From NCBI GenBank assembly GCA_903858935.1, contig CAIOKO010000085.1:1-64000 (forward strand): 64,000 nt of DNA. The letters run 5' to 3'. A model generated the notes under the pieces. The model searched no databases. It saw nothing but the letters and a program-made list of their open reading frames with translations, and was not told where the DNA came from. Both the position numbers and the translations under genes were made by a program. This DNA is from an uncultured Schlesneria sp. (lineage in GTDB: Bacteria > Planctomycetota > Planctomycetia > Planctomycetales > Planctomycetaceae). Position 1 is the first letter of the stretch. Every line of letters begins with the position of its first letter. Of this stretch, positions 19,201-26,043 are shown piece by piece.

Positions 19201-20304
19201 CGTCCGGCCTTGTTTGACACCGATCGCATCACGGCATACGCCATTGGAAACCCTTCAGATGCGTTTGGCGAACGATATCGCATTTTTGATTCGGATCGGA
19301 TCATCGCGAGACTGCCAGGCCCTCCTTTTCAGTTTCTGGACCGGATCGTCGCAATCAGCGGGTGTGAGCAGTGGGTGTTGAAACCGGGGGGAGAGGTTGT
19401 TGCGCAATATGATGTTCCACCAGATGCCTGGTATTTTGCATCCAACCGTCAAAAGCGGATGCCGTTTGCTGTCCTGCTTGAGACGGCGCTGCAACCGTGT
19501 GGATGGCTGGCTGCGTATGTCGGATCAGCTTTGACCAGCGATATCGACGTCTCTTTCCGCAACCTTGGCGGCACGGCAACTCAGTACCGCGACGTCACCG
19601 CAGCATCGGGGACTCTGACGACGACGGTGAAAATGACTCGCGTTTCCACTTCTGGTGGCATGATTATTCAGCATTACGATTTTGACCTCAGGTGCAATGA
19701 CGAACCGGTTTACGTCGGCAACACGTACTTTGGTTTCTTCTCCAAAGCATCGTTGATCAATCAGATTGGCATTCGGGATGCGAAACCATTTGTTCCGTCC
19801 CCCGCAGATGACCAATATTGCACTAACTTTCGTTATCTCGACCAGGCACCGTTCGCTGATTCGCAATTTCAAATGATCGATGATGTGAAGTTATCTTTAG
19901 CGAACGGGCCGTTCGGTAACGGCTTTGTCATCGGAACAACTTCAGTCGACCCGACATCGTGGTTCTTTAAGGCCCACTTCCACCAGGACCCGGTTGTACC
20001 CGGTTCGCTGGGTCTTGAGTCGTTTTTTCAACTTGTGAAGTTCTATGCAGCCCGGCGATGGAAACTCGGTGAAAACGCTCAGTTCACGACGCCAATCATC
20101 CACCGGCCGGGAGGTCAGATTCATGGGAAGCATGAATGGGTCTATCGAGGACAGGTGATCCCACGAGACAAGCTTGTCACGGTCACTGCGGTCATCAAGC
20201 AAGTTGACGATGCGACCAAACAATTGACGGCCGAAGGCTTCTTGTCGATTGACGGCAGAATCATTTATCAGATGAAGGAATTTTCCGCCGGGGTTCAAGC
20301 GTAA
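13285..20304 (+). CDS. Pfa-type lipid/polyketide megasynthase: KS - CLF - AT - (pseudoDH-DH) x2, no ACP
   Basis: A 2339-residue multidomain protein like PfaC of polyunsaturated-fatty-acid synthases, with an added acyltransferase. KS (about 1-480): LDAACASSL (Cys211), ECHATGTP (His345), SNVGHLLTG (His385). A second KS-like domain (about 510-900) has SADENSGL, with Glu719 where the Cys should be: a chain-length-factor-like partner. AT (about 985-1330): GYSLGES (Ser1083) and His1212. A helical linker (about 1440-1480) follows. Then come four hotdog units: two degenerate (near MLVDRILEIDG and FQFLDRIVAISG) and two with the FabA/FabZ-type active site, CHFCDDQVMPGTL (His1822) and AHFHQDPVVPGSL (His2231). 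No carrier-protein Ser motif is seen, so ACPs must come from another gene that is not in this window. No partner ER, KR or PPTase is nearby. The product, a lipid or polyene, cannot be told. Confidence 0.88.
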   Translation: MSTTDRTERVAIVGIGGIFPGAPDLGTFWKNIANGIDSGRNVPKDRWFLSPETAFDRDGPKSDRVYSTWGCFIEDFQFDPTGLNLDRNLLVKLDPLFHLGLHASRMACQDARGLVGISPDRVGVILGNIVLPTESTSAMCRDALGRTFLERIVGSAQLTAERRSQLMSECRRHSPRSDWHPLNHYAASLPAALIAEGLGLGGPAYTLDAACASSLYALKFACEELLAHRADGMLAGGMSRPDCQYTQMGFAQLKALSRRGRCAPLSAAADGLVVGEGAGVFVLKRLTDAIKSGDHIYGVIAGIGLSNDRGANLLAPHSEGQLRAMRSAYQQAGWQPSDVDLIECHATGTPVGDSVEIDSLHQLWEREQAVPGQCVIGGVKSNVGHLLTGAGAAGLMKVLLAIRHQTLPPTANYEKPATTLAKAGSPFRVLRQAEVWEQRVEKSVTEHGTRSDLIPRRATINAFGFGGINAHVLIEEFVEATSHKVSRTENGGLPISLESRQSSLHEPSLNIAIVGLAVQRGTEASSNINGPKHGSVNENNLRNDWGVTATEWYRDEVGSALDARQSLCNPISSLHLPLGEYRIPPLEMQDMLPQQQLMLKIAADALRDALHPDQEQTLQTATAALGNRTGVFIGIELDPNTTNFHLRWSIEELAPQWADVLGLVLTPTEMTEWVEQLKKSVGPPLTANRVMGNLGGIVASRLAREFNVGGPSFTISADENSGLRACEMAAHALRRGELDQALVGAVDLPCDLRSRLAAWRLSGRPKGTTTFDSATAFVLKRFEDAIADGDPIHAVITQIDSSNQRNSNSDSFNYAGSATGLLELATATDSLRHRILPGSTSDHWLHNRSDGSRRIRVLGRGVDGRGLAFELADRLDSTPFHSPKSKVLETLRLNVGLFVIDGDSIGELESGLDRLAELADSRELIGLLAKRWFLARPPCEGRQLAVSLVVKSIDEMPEVIRLAKVRLYGNSAVDGIDRRIFFSRDPLENRGRLAYVFPGSGNAFLGMGRELLSAFPEILLRQDAKNNRLKDQYRPELIWYGKSNVELLDDHKAMIFGQVAIGTGVCDLLARFGIQPSASLGYSLGESAALFGLRAWTDRDEMLDRMDAASLFGSDLVHPFNAARRAWNIPDGTDVPWVSGVIDRSADEVRAAIAASNTNEATVDSDRASRVYLLIVNTPNQCVIGGDRGQVERLVKNLSAKFVTFAAPSTVHCEILRQVESAYHSLHVMRTTAPAFADANGHSRPIDFYSTAWGCPYELTQESAAEAILAQAVNTIDFPRVIERAYADGIRVFLEIGPGSSCTRMIDEILDVRPHLARSVLPATANPISTFLELLAALIAERVPADLTYLYGDEHSQQSKSTKVRSNREIVTETGGPQFSIPSPPNGWRFQLRPITISHDFDENPIPVFVEDHPRRPSIEEKLPSLTNTKLFTPEPSGPNVMTQLDDLLAARMKAHETYLRVSAEAQRIMADQLELLSRLAGGDTLEPANPPIGNVTASNLDSISATETTPQLLTTAIPLVPPRSLSRPQCMEFAIGKIGRVLGELFAEIDQHPTRVRLPDEPLMLVDRILEIDGEPLSMTFGRVVTEHDIHPGAWYLDCNRIPTCIAVEAGQADLFLSGWLGIDFETKGIASYRLLDAVVTFHRELPGPGETIHYDIRINHFFRQGQTYLFRFEFDATINGQRLLTMREGCAGFFTEAELAGGKGIVHTALDRQPRPGKRSADWTDLVAMGVESYDDRQLMALRQGQLGTCFGPAFQRLSLECPVTIPGLTNDQLSVSSRRSKMWLIDRVLKLDPSGGKFGLGMILGELDIHPNDWFLTCHFCDDQVMPGTLMYECCMHTLRIFLLRMGWVGESGQMAYEPIPEVRSRLKCRGQVLASTKKVWYEITLKEIGYTETGTPYCLADALMYADGKPIVEITDMSVRLSGLTRDAIERLWSGPTTARGVSTTPAHGLSAHGATHSSTIPQPVYDRRPALFDTDRITAYAIGNPSDAFGERYRIFDSDRIIARLPGPPFQFLDRIVAISGCEQWVLKPGGEVVAQYDVPPDAWYFASNRQKRMPFAVLLETALQPCGWLAAYVGSALTSDIDVSFRNLGGTATQYRDVTAASGTLTTTVKMTRVSTSGGMIIQHYDFDLRCNDEPVYVGNTYFGFFSKASLINQIGIRDAKPFVPSPADDQYCTNFRYLDQAPFADSQFQMIDDVKLSLANGPFGNGFVIGTTSVDPTSWFFKAHFHQDPVVPGSLGLESFFQLVKFYAARRWKLGENAQFTTPIIHRPGGQIHGKHEWVYRGQVIPRDKLVTVTAVIKQVDDATKQLTAEGFLSIDGRIIYQMKEFSAGVQA

Positions 20305-20336
20305 CACAGACGTAGCACTGAAAACATAAGCCAAGC

Positions 20337-20361
20337 GGCGTCAGGTTTTTGGCCTGACGCC
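20337..20361. terminator. Hairpin between convergent genes
   Basis: GGCGTCAGG (20337-20345) pairs perfectly with CCTGACGCC (20353-20361) around a 7-nt loop of T and G. It lies 33 bp after the megasynthase stop and before the convergent gene that ends at 20445. It is likely a bidirectional terminator. No strong T tract follows on the plus strand. Confidence 0.55.
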
Positions 20362-20444
20362 ACTCGGTAAAAGTGATGCTAGACTGATTGCCAATATCAG
20401 TCGATCGATGGAAGACAGACCAAAGTATGGGCTGCGACAACCGA

Positions 20445-21272
20445 CTATCCCAGTTCCTCAACTTTTTCGGCGAGTTGCTCAACCGCTTTGATCAGTCGTT
20501 TACGGACTTTGTCAGGGAGTTCTGCAAATTCTTCGAGGAACTGTGGCGTGATCAGATTCACGCAGCGTTCGATGGTTGTTGTAAAACGCTTGGCAATCTG
20601 TTCTGTACTCAGGACCGGCCGTTCGCCTTGCTCGCGTCCGGGAACTGTCGTTGCATTCGCATTAAACGGCGCATAGTCGTCCCCCGTGCCACCGGACATG
20701 CGATTGGCGAGTACCGGATTCGGGTCGGTTTCGCCGTCTGTGGAATTGTTCGCCGAAACAGAAAACGACGATTGATGATCGAACGGAGCGGCTTCGCGAG
20801 CGAGGGACGGCTCCGTGGGGAGACCATCCAGCGCATCGTCCATGGCGGGAGTGTTCAAATCCTCTCCCCGCTGCGCTCGACGCCAGGCTTTCATTTCGGC
20901 CACGCCGGCCTGGACGTCATCGGCCCATTGCAGGCACTCGGCGGCATCGTCCCAATTTATGGAGGCGTAAAAATGCGACCATTTCAATGTCGAATAGTTT
21001 TGATAGACGTCAGCAAATGTCTCCCAAACTCGACGTCGCTGATAAACCTGATCGGCACTGAGCGAGACGAGCGCGGCAAAATCGGCATCCGTCCTGCCCC
21101 GCGCAAATCGCTTTGTCCAAAGAGCGGCACACTCTCCGACCTCCCAGTTACAGCGGCTGACCGCGACTTGAGCACGCGCGATCAAAGAGGCTTCTGTTTC
21201 TTCGCGTACGATTTCCGCAGTACCGGAATTCGACATATCAATTTCCCATGGAGTTGCAGGTGCCTGTGTCAT
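20445..21272 (-). CDS. Hypothetical protein, helical, possibly DNA-binding-like
   Basis: A 275-residue protein I cannot assign to a named family. Residues of about 28-120 are helical and rich in Trp and Arg (NWEVGECAALWTKRFARG; QVYQRRRVWETF; YSTLKWSHFYASINW), which resembles the recognition parts of plasmid/phage KfrA- or DUF3102-like proteins, but that is a loose likeness. A low-complexity Ser/Asn/Asp-rich linker follows (about 155-215), then a C-terminal helical segment ending KRLIKAVEQLAEKVEELG that may be a coiled coil. The start may be ATG 21272 or the Met 12 codons inside (21236). It is convergent with the megasynthase and separated from it by a hairpin. Confidence 0.65.
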   Translation of the reverse strand: MTQAPATPWEIDMSNSGTAEIVREETEASLIARAQVAVSRCNWEVGECAALWTKRFARGRTDADFAALVSLSADQVYQRRRVWETFADVYQNYSTLKWSHFYASINWDDAAECLQWADDVQAGVAEMKAWRRAQRGEDLNTPAMDDALDGLPTEPSLAREAAPFDHQSSFSVSANNSTDGETDPNPVLANRMSGGTGDDYAPFNANATTVPGREQGERPVLSTEQIAKRFTTTIERCVNLITPQFLEEFAELPDKVRKRLIKAVEQLAEKVEELG

Positions 21273-21457
21273 CCGTCGAAGTTCGACCGAGTCGAACCGT
21301 GGCGAACCGCTGTCGCCGACAAAACATCGCCCATCCGTGGAGGCGGAATCGTATCGCTCGGCAATTTGTCTCGCTACTGTTCAACCGCAATTTGAAAATC
21401 GCGGGACTTAAAGTGATTAGCCGTATGGTCTTGTGCTCCGTCAATCGTCGAAGTGAT

Positions 21458-21494
21458 GTGCCACTGCTTGATCGCCTTGGGTCAAGCAGTGCTC
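21458..21494. repeat. 37-nt palindromic repeat, copy B1 (ACTGCTT family)
   Basis: Arms CACTGCTTGA (21462-21471) and TCAAGCAGTG (21482-21491) form a perfect 10-bp stem. In reverse complement it has the same 37-nt length as copy A at 12255-12291 and the same arms, but a different centre. The outer ends read GTGC and GCTC. Confidence 0.8.
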
Positions 21495-21521
21495 TTCGGT
21501 TTACAAAAAAGGACGGTTGAA

Positions 21522-21557
21522 GACACTGCTTCTCCGAAAACTCCGAAGCAGTGGCAC
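21522..21557. repeat. 36-nt palindromic repeat, copy B2 (ACTGCTT family)
   Basis: Arms CACTGCTTC (21524-21532) and GAAGCAGTG (21545-21553) flank TCCGAAAACTCC. The end GAAGCAGTGGCAC shares the outer GTGCCACTGCTT (in reverse) with copy B1. Its final 17 bases recur inverted at 59663-59679. Confidence 0.75.
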
Positions 21558-21618
21558 AGAATCTTGATTCGGTAGTTCGAAGTTACGCTCGTGTCCGACA
21601 GAAAGGGACTTTTCCGAA

Positions 21619-23268
21619 ATGGATTGGCTGACGTCACTTCGAGACCAATTGCCGCTGTTGCTCGTGTTGTCGCCCTTGATCGGATTTGTTGTGACGTTGA
21701 TTGCGTCACGGTTCGAACCGGGACTGGTACGTACGCTCGCTATTTCTAACGCACTTTGCAGCCTGTTTATCCTGGCAGGACTCGAGTGGCAGTTTGAGTT
21801 GGATCTCGCGGCAGATGCAGACATCATCCGGCTTGCCGAGCGTGAAATCGCGAAATCCGACAGGGAAATCGGTTCGATAAGTGAAGTCCGCCGGACATTG
21901 GATCGACGTCGCGTTGAACGGCTTCGCCATCAATGGTTTGCCGTCGATGGAACCAATCTTTTTCCCGTACTGCTTCTGACTATGATGACAATCGTCGTCA
22001 TCCAGCGAACGAATTCGTCACCTGACATCAACCGCTATTTTATTCCAATTGTCCTGTTGTTTGAGACCGCTTCGCTGGGCCTCATGATAACTTACGATCT
22101 AGGAATCTATCTTATTTTGTCCGCCGCGAGTGCCGTCGTCATCAGTCTTTTGATCGGCCAATACGGCAATTCAGAACGTCGCTCGAACGCCGGGCATTTC
22201 TTGACGGCTCAATACTGCGGGGGTGCGTTTGTCACGATGGGGTTTGCGATACTGGTCGTCGCTGTCCCATGGATGAAAATCCAGGATTCGACGAACACTC
22301 CGTCGATTTCATGGAACATCGCCAGCATCACTCAAGAGATTCAAAAATGGGCCACTCGGAACGAATTGGCTTACCACTATGTTTACGAGTGCTTCCCTTG
22401 GATGTTGCTGGTATTGTCGATGGGGTTCGCAATTCAAGCGGGATTGTTTCCGTTTCATTCCGCGCAAATCAGCGTGATGACCAGCGCTCGACCTGAGATT
22501 GCCGTACTTTTACTGGCTGGAACGTTATCGGCCAGTCGCATTGGCTGGCTCAGGTTTGTCATGCCGCTGGCTCCTGACCTGATGGTTTCGTTCGATGGCT
22601 GGATGTTGATTCCTTCGTTCGGTGGTGCCGTTTGGGGTGCGTTCCGTGCAATTGCCCCGACCGAATCGCGATATCGGCCTGCGTACGTCTATCTGAGCAT
22701 TTCCGGCGTCCTGCTGCTGGGCTGCTATTGCTTCACACGAATCGGAATGGCCGGTGCATGGCTGATGCAACAGCAATTGACCGTGATCATGTGCTCGATC
22801 CTTTTAATGATCGATGATCGCCAGATTCCTGAAAACGACATTGGCCCCGTCAATGAAGCAACAGTTGGAGTGAGGTTGAGTACTCGGGCTCTGTTGTTGT
22901 TAGCCTGCTTTCCGATACTTGGATTCTTCGCGAGCAGTTATCTGATCGTTGCAGAATTATTGAACGACAATCTGCTTCTTGCGGCGACGGTATTTATCAT
23001 TGCGGCATTGATTTTCAGCGTTCTCAAATTGGCGATCGAGCAACATGGCCGAATGGAAACACTTTATGGTTCAAGCGTGAACCGCAAATGGCGACTTCCC
23101 ATCTGGTTCATGGCGATCCTTTCGCTGACGATTGCATCAACTGTGTTTCCAGGATGGTTGCTCCACCAGTGCGAACCAGAGTTTGCACGCGTTTTCCGTC
23201 GATTCGAGCAAATACCATCTGCAGATTTCGCCGAACCTGCAACAAATGACCGGCAATCAGCACCGTAA
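21619..23268 (+). CDS. Divergent NuoM-like (Mrp/complex I antiporter-type) membrane protein
   Basis: A 549-residue polytopic membrane protein. It follows NuoM in outline: VDGTNLFPVLLLTMMTIVVI matches the VDG-S-FF helix of the family, VLLFETASLGLMI keeps the essential TM5 glutamate (Glu149), and GFAIQAGLFPFH matches A-V-K-x-P-L-F-P-F-H. The TM7 lysine is Gln273 and the TM8 lysine position in AGTLSASRIGWLRF is also not Lys. A charged insertion (about 64-104) separates the first helices. No other complex I gene is near, so it is an orphan. It may be a structural or regulatory paralogue, or part of a membrane complex that does not pump protons this way. The ATG follows an AAAGGGA site. Confidence 0.72.
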   Translation: MDWLTSLRDQLPLLLVLSPLIGFVVTLIASRFEPGLVRTLAISNALCSLFILAGLEWQFELDLAADADIIRLAEREIAKSDREIGSISEVRRTLDRRRVERLRHQWFAVDGTNLFPVLLLTMMTIVVIQRTNSSPDINRYFIPIVLLFETASLGLMITYDLGIYLILSAASAVVISLLIGQYGNSERRSNAGHFLTAQYCGGAFVTMGFAILVVAVPWMKIQDSTNTPSISWNIASITQEIQKWATRNELAYHYVYECFPWMLLVLSMGFAIQAGLFPFHSAQISVMTSARPEIAVLLLAGTLSASRIGWLRFVMPLAPDLMVSFDGWMLIPSFGGAVWGAFRAIAPTESRYRPAYVYLSISGVLLLGCYCFTRIGMAGAWLMQQQLTVIMCSILLMIDDRQIPENDIGPVNEATVGVRLSTRALLLLACFPILGFFASSYLIVAELLNDNLLLAATVFIIAALIFSVLKLAIEQHGRMETLYGSSVNRKWRLPIWFMAILSLTIASTVFPGWLLHQCEPEFARVFRRFEQIPSADFAEPATNDRQSAP

Positions 23269-23448
23269 TGGGCCGAAAACAGTCGTATTCTAGGTGATCT
23301 AACCTGACTTTTAGGATTATAACTTCAGCCGTCAGGATTGGTCAGCCGATGAGACGAATGAGGTCGTCCTGTAATCAGGGCTCCTGTTTCAGCAGACTTT
23401 AATCCAATTTGATCATTTCGGCCGTTGATAAATCGAGGAGCATCATCC

Positions 23449-24318
23449 ATGAACCGCACACTTCTTAACTGCATGGCCCTGGCGGGTCTGGTGAGCATTA
23501 TGCCAGCGAACGTGGATGCTCAATGTCGTAAATGTGCATCGCAACAAGCGATGTTGCCTCCCGTTGTCCCAATGGCTGCGGCACCTGCCAATTGCACGAT
23601 CTCTCAGACGCGTCCTGTCGTGACAACTCAGCTTCGCCCACAATCGGTGACGACGTTTCGAGATGTGACCGAAACACAGATGCAACAAAAACAAGTCGTC
23701 GAAAACGTCCCGGTGACGACCACGAAAAATGTCACGGTCGATGAGGGTGGTTTTCAGATGGTTTGGGTTCCCAAGCCCGTGACCAAGCAAGTTGCGGAAA
23801 CGACCCTTCAGCAGCAGGTGAAGACGGTTTCCGTTCCGGTACAGGTCACTCGCCGAGTTCCCCAGATGGCGACCCAAATGGTTCCGGTGCAGTCGGTCCA
23901 ATACGTGACCGAGCATGTTCCGGTGCAAGCGATGGCCATTGCTCGCCCTGCCTGCTCGACATGTGGCAACAGCCAGGCGTTCGGTATGCCGCTATTCGCA
24001 CCTCAAATCGGATACGCACCTGCTTACCAGGCTGTCCCCTATGCAACGGCTGTGATTCCTCAGACACCGGTCAGCACGGTTCCAACACAGCAGACGGCTT
24101 CGATTACCGCCCCTGCTTACCAGCCAACACCAGCCCAGCAAGAGACGGTTCCGGCTCGTTCCACGCCTGAACCTTACGAAACGGTGCCACCTCGAGGAGG
24201 TGTGCCGATGCCAAAAGACGAGGCGACATCACCGGCACCTGCTCGCAAGACATCAATGTTTAACGGTGTTCCATCAGCTGCTTCCGTCTGGCAGTCCCGG
24301 AACTCGGTCACACGCTAG
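23449..24318 (+). CDS. Secreted Gln/Val/Pro-rich protein with VPV-type repeats
   Basis: A 289-residue exported protein without a named domain. The signal peptide is MNRTLLNCMALAGLVSIM to VDA. Residues of about 60-170 repeat a short pattern of Val-Pro-Val and Thr-rich strands (VVENVPVTTTKNVTV; QVKTVSVPVQVTRRVP; TQMVPVQSVQYVTEHVPVQA), similar to the YTV-type repeats of planctomycete surface proteins. The middle has Cys pairs (CRKC, CSTCG), and the tail is Pro/Thr/Ala-rich. The ATG at 23449 is chosen because GAGGAG lies at 23435-23440. It is likely part of the cell envelope or a surface protein. The last 45 bp overlap the convergent epimerase gene. Confidence 0.78.
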   Translation: MNRTLLNCMALAGLVSIMPANVDAQCRKCASQQAMLPPVVPMAAAPANCTISQTRPVVTTQLRPQSVTTFRDVTETQMQQKQVVENVPVTTTKNVTVDEGGFQMVWVPKPVTKQVAETTLQQQVKTVSVPVQVTRRVPQMATQMVPVQSVQYVTEHVPVQAMAIARPACSTCGNSQAFGMPLFAPQIGYAPAYQAVPYATAVIPQTPVSTVPTQQTASITAPAYQPTPAQQETVPARSTPEPYETVPPRGGVPMPKDEATSPAPARKTSMFNGVPSAASVWQSRNSVTR

Positions 24319-25329
24319 GTCCTGTTCTCGACTGCCGACGGATGTACTCTTTAGCGACTCCGTCAATCGCCGAAGTCCTTCTTCGATGGTGATTCGAGGG
24401 ACGTAACCGAGGTCACGTCGAGCGGCATCGAGTCGAAACCAGTGAGCAGTCGAAAGTTGGCGGGCGACGAACCGGGTCATTCTCGGTTCGTCCGTGCGGC
24501 GGGTGAGTGTGTAGATTGTCTCGAGCACCCCGCCGACAGCGTAGGCCGTCGTGGCTGAAATGCGACCCGTAATCGGGGCGACGTCAGCACACGCGAGCAG
24601 CCGATTGATGAGATCCCAAAGCGGCTGCGGTTCTTCATTGGAAATGAAAAAGGCTTTACCTGCTGCTTTTGAGCCGATTTCCAGTCGGTCAAATGCCAAT
24701 AAATGCGCATCGGCCGCGTTATCAATATAGGTTGTGTCGACAAGATTCTTGCCATTTCCGACTTGCCGCAACTGACCTGACCGAGCTCGTTGAATCAGCC
24801 TCGGAACAAGATGGTTATCACCGGGTCCCCAGATCAAGTGGGGACGAAGCGACACGGTGGCCAGTTGATCCCCGTTTGCCGTCATGACCATTCGCTCGCC
24901 GATCGCCTTAGTCAGCGGATAATGAGCCAGGTAGCTGGACGGATAAGAAACAGATTCATCGATACCGACTTCGTCCTTTCCGTTGAAGACCACGCTGGGC
25001 GAACTCGTATAAATCAGCTTGCAGATCCTGTGTGATTGACACGCGGCAATCACGTTCCGGGTACCGATCACGTTTGCATGATGATAGTCATCGTATCGTC
25101 CCCAGACACCTGCCTTTGCAGCGACGTGGAACACCGCCTGACAGCCTGCAGCAGCCTGTTGAACTATCGCCGCATCAGCGATGTCTCCTTTCACGCAATC
25201 GACACCCAACGTTTCGAGTTCCAGGGATGCGCTCCGCTGCAGGCTTCGCACCATGTCACCTCGCGCAAGCAGGCGTCGAACAATCGCTTGCCCGAGAAAT
25301 CCATTACCACCCGTTACTAAAACACGCAT
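24274..25329 (-). CDS. NAD-dependent epimerase/dehydratase (3beta-HSD-like extended SDR)
   Basis: A 351-residue extended short-chain dehydrogenase. MRVLVTGGNGFLGQAIVRRL is the Rossmann start, VKGDIADAAIVQQAA the cofactor Asp region, and YPLTKAIGERMV holds the catalytic Tyr-x3-Lys with the Ser in YTSSPSVVFNG. The pattern is close to the 3beta-hydroxysteroid dehydrogenase/HpnA group, often tied to isoprenoid, hopanoid or sugar-nucleotide chemistry. The substrate is not readable. The gene is convergent with, and overlaps by 45 bp, the secreted VPV protein gene. Confidence 0.88.
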   Translation of the reverse strand: MRVLVTGGNGFLGQAIVRRLLARGDMVRSLQRSASLELETLGVDCVKGDIADAAIVQQAAAGCQAVFHVAAKAGVWGRYDDYHHANVIGTRNVIAACQSHRICKLIYTSSPSVVFNGKDEVGIDESVSYPSSYLAHYPLTKAIGERMVMTANGDQLATVSLRPHLIWGPGDNHLVPRLIQRARSGQLRQVGNGKNLVDTTYIDNAADAHLLAFDRLEIGSKAAGKAFFISNEEPQPLWDLINRLLACADVAPITGRISATTAYAVGGVLETIYTLTRRTDEPRMTRFVARQLSTAHWFRLDAARRDLGYVPRITIEEGLRRLTESLKSTSVGSREQDLACDRVPGLPDGSS

Positions 25330-25364
25330 CAGCAGGAGCTTTCAAACAAATCGCCATTAGAGGA

Positions 25365-25409
25365 GGCTTCCAGCCTGCACGAGATCTTGTGCCGCACGGG
25401 CTGAAGCCC
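25365..25409. repeat. Imperfect inverted repeat GGCTTCCAGCC / GGCTGAAGCCC
   Basis: GGCTTCCAGCC (25365-25375) and GGGCTGAAGCCC (25398-25409) are near inverted copies with one bulged base, giving a hairpin in the leader of the epimerase gene, upstream of its start. The two GGCT-GAAGCC-type words recur in planctomycete intergenic DNA to my recollection, which I cannot check here. It could be a dispersed repeat or a terminator of the zinc-ribbon neighbour's region. Confidence 0.45.
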
Positions 25410-25512
25410 ATGCTACGGCGTTTGAACGGCCGTTTCTATTTACAAACACGAACAAACTTAACGTGAAAAGACGCAATACACCGGTACCACCCGGTGGCGG
25501 CTTCTCGTCGTG

Positions 25513-25758
25513 CTAGAGCGGAACGACAGACAAAACCATCGTGAACAGGAGAATCACAATTATGGCAATTACCCACCAAGAATTCTGTTTGCGCTGCATA
25601 TCTTCGGCTGTAATCCAGCGGTTACAGGCAGGACAATGGTCAGCCGCTTCAAGCATCGTCTCACCGCAATGAGGACACGGAATATAACCCTCGTCAGGTT
25701 CCTCGTCCGATTCGTCATACCAGCCGTCGTCACTTTCATTGTCCTCTGTCTGTCGCAT
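25513..25758 (-). CDS. Small zinc-ribbon protein with C-terminal membrane anchor
   Basis: An 81-residue protein: an acidic N-terminus rich in Asp and Glu, a zinc ribbon with two CxxC pairs (CPHCGE and CPACNRW, residues of about 28-48), and a C-terminal membrane helix (WWVIAIIVILLFTMVLSVV). The start at 25758 is chosen because GAGGGG lies just upstream; a longer reading from 25800 lacks a ribosome site. It would be anchored in the membrane with the ribbon in the cytoplasm. The role is unknown. Confidence 0.75.
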   Translation of the reverse strand: MRQTEDNESDDGWYDESDEEPDEGYIPCPHCGETMLEAADHCPACNRWITAEDMQRKQNSWWVIAIIVILLFTMVLSVVPL

Positions 25759-26043
25759 GTAATTCCCCTCGACATCATGGTGCCAGAGTCGATCCTCCAA
25801 ACGTCGCGTAAATCATCTTAGACGGCAATCGTAATCCACATAATCGATTCATTTTCCACAATCGTTTGTCTCGATGCGACAACTCTTTGCCAATCGGCAA
25901 AGTTTGCCGTATCGGTTGGCGATACTCTTCAACGAGAGCGAATTGAATGTGGGGTCATTCACTCGTAAGGGACATCATTTCAGGTTCCGGATGACCCAAG
26001 TATCCATTATTTTTCCGTTTCGACGGGATTGGGAGAATGGCTT

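Larger units (their letters stand above)
21273..21618. other. Palindrome-rich gap between divergent genes
   Basis: About 345 bases with no gene I can support. It contains two ACTGCTT-family palindromes (21458-21494 and 21522-21557) 27 bases apart. The NuoM-like gene's ribosome site (AAAGGGA near 21600) is at the right edge. The minus-strand gene's promoter should be at the left edge. Confidence 0.5.

Noticed and set aside
20388-21395. Plus-strand 335-codon ORF opposite the hypothetical gene at 20445-21272
   Set aside because: Its translation is rich in Cys and Arg with no domain-like pattern, while the minus frame reads as a helical protein with a plausible linker and coiled-coil tail. It also runs across palindrome-free intergenic sequence at both ends.
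23443-23928. Minus-strand His/Arg-rich 161-codon ORF
   Set aside because: It is the shadow of the secreted VPV protein gene, whose signal peptide and ribosome site are clear; its composition follows from the complementary codons.
26029-26043. TTG start that would lengthen the coiled-coil protein
   Set aside because: The ribosome site GGGAG at 26031-26035 lies inside this reading and suits ATG 26044.
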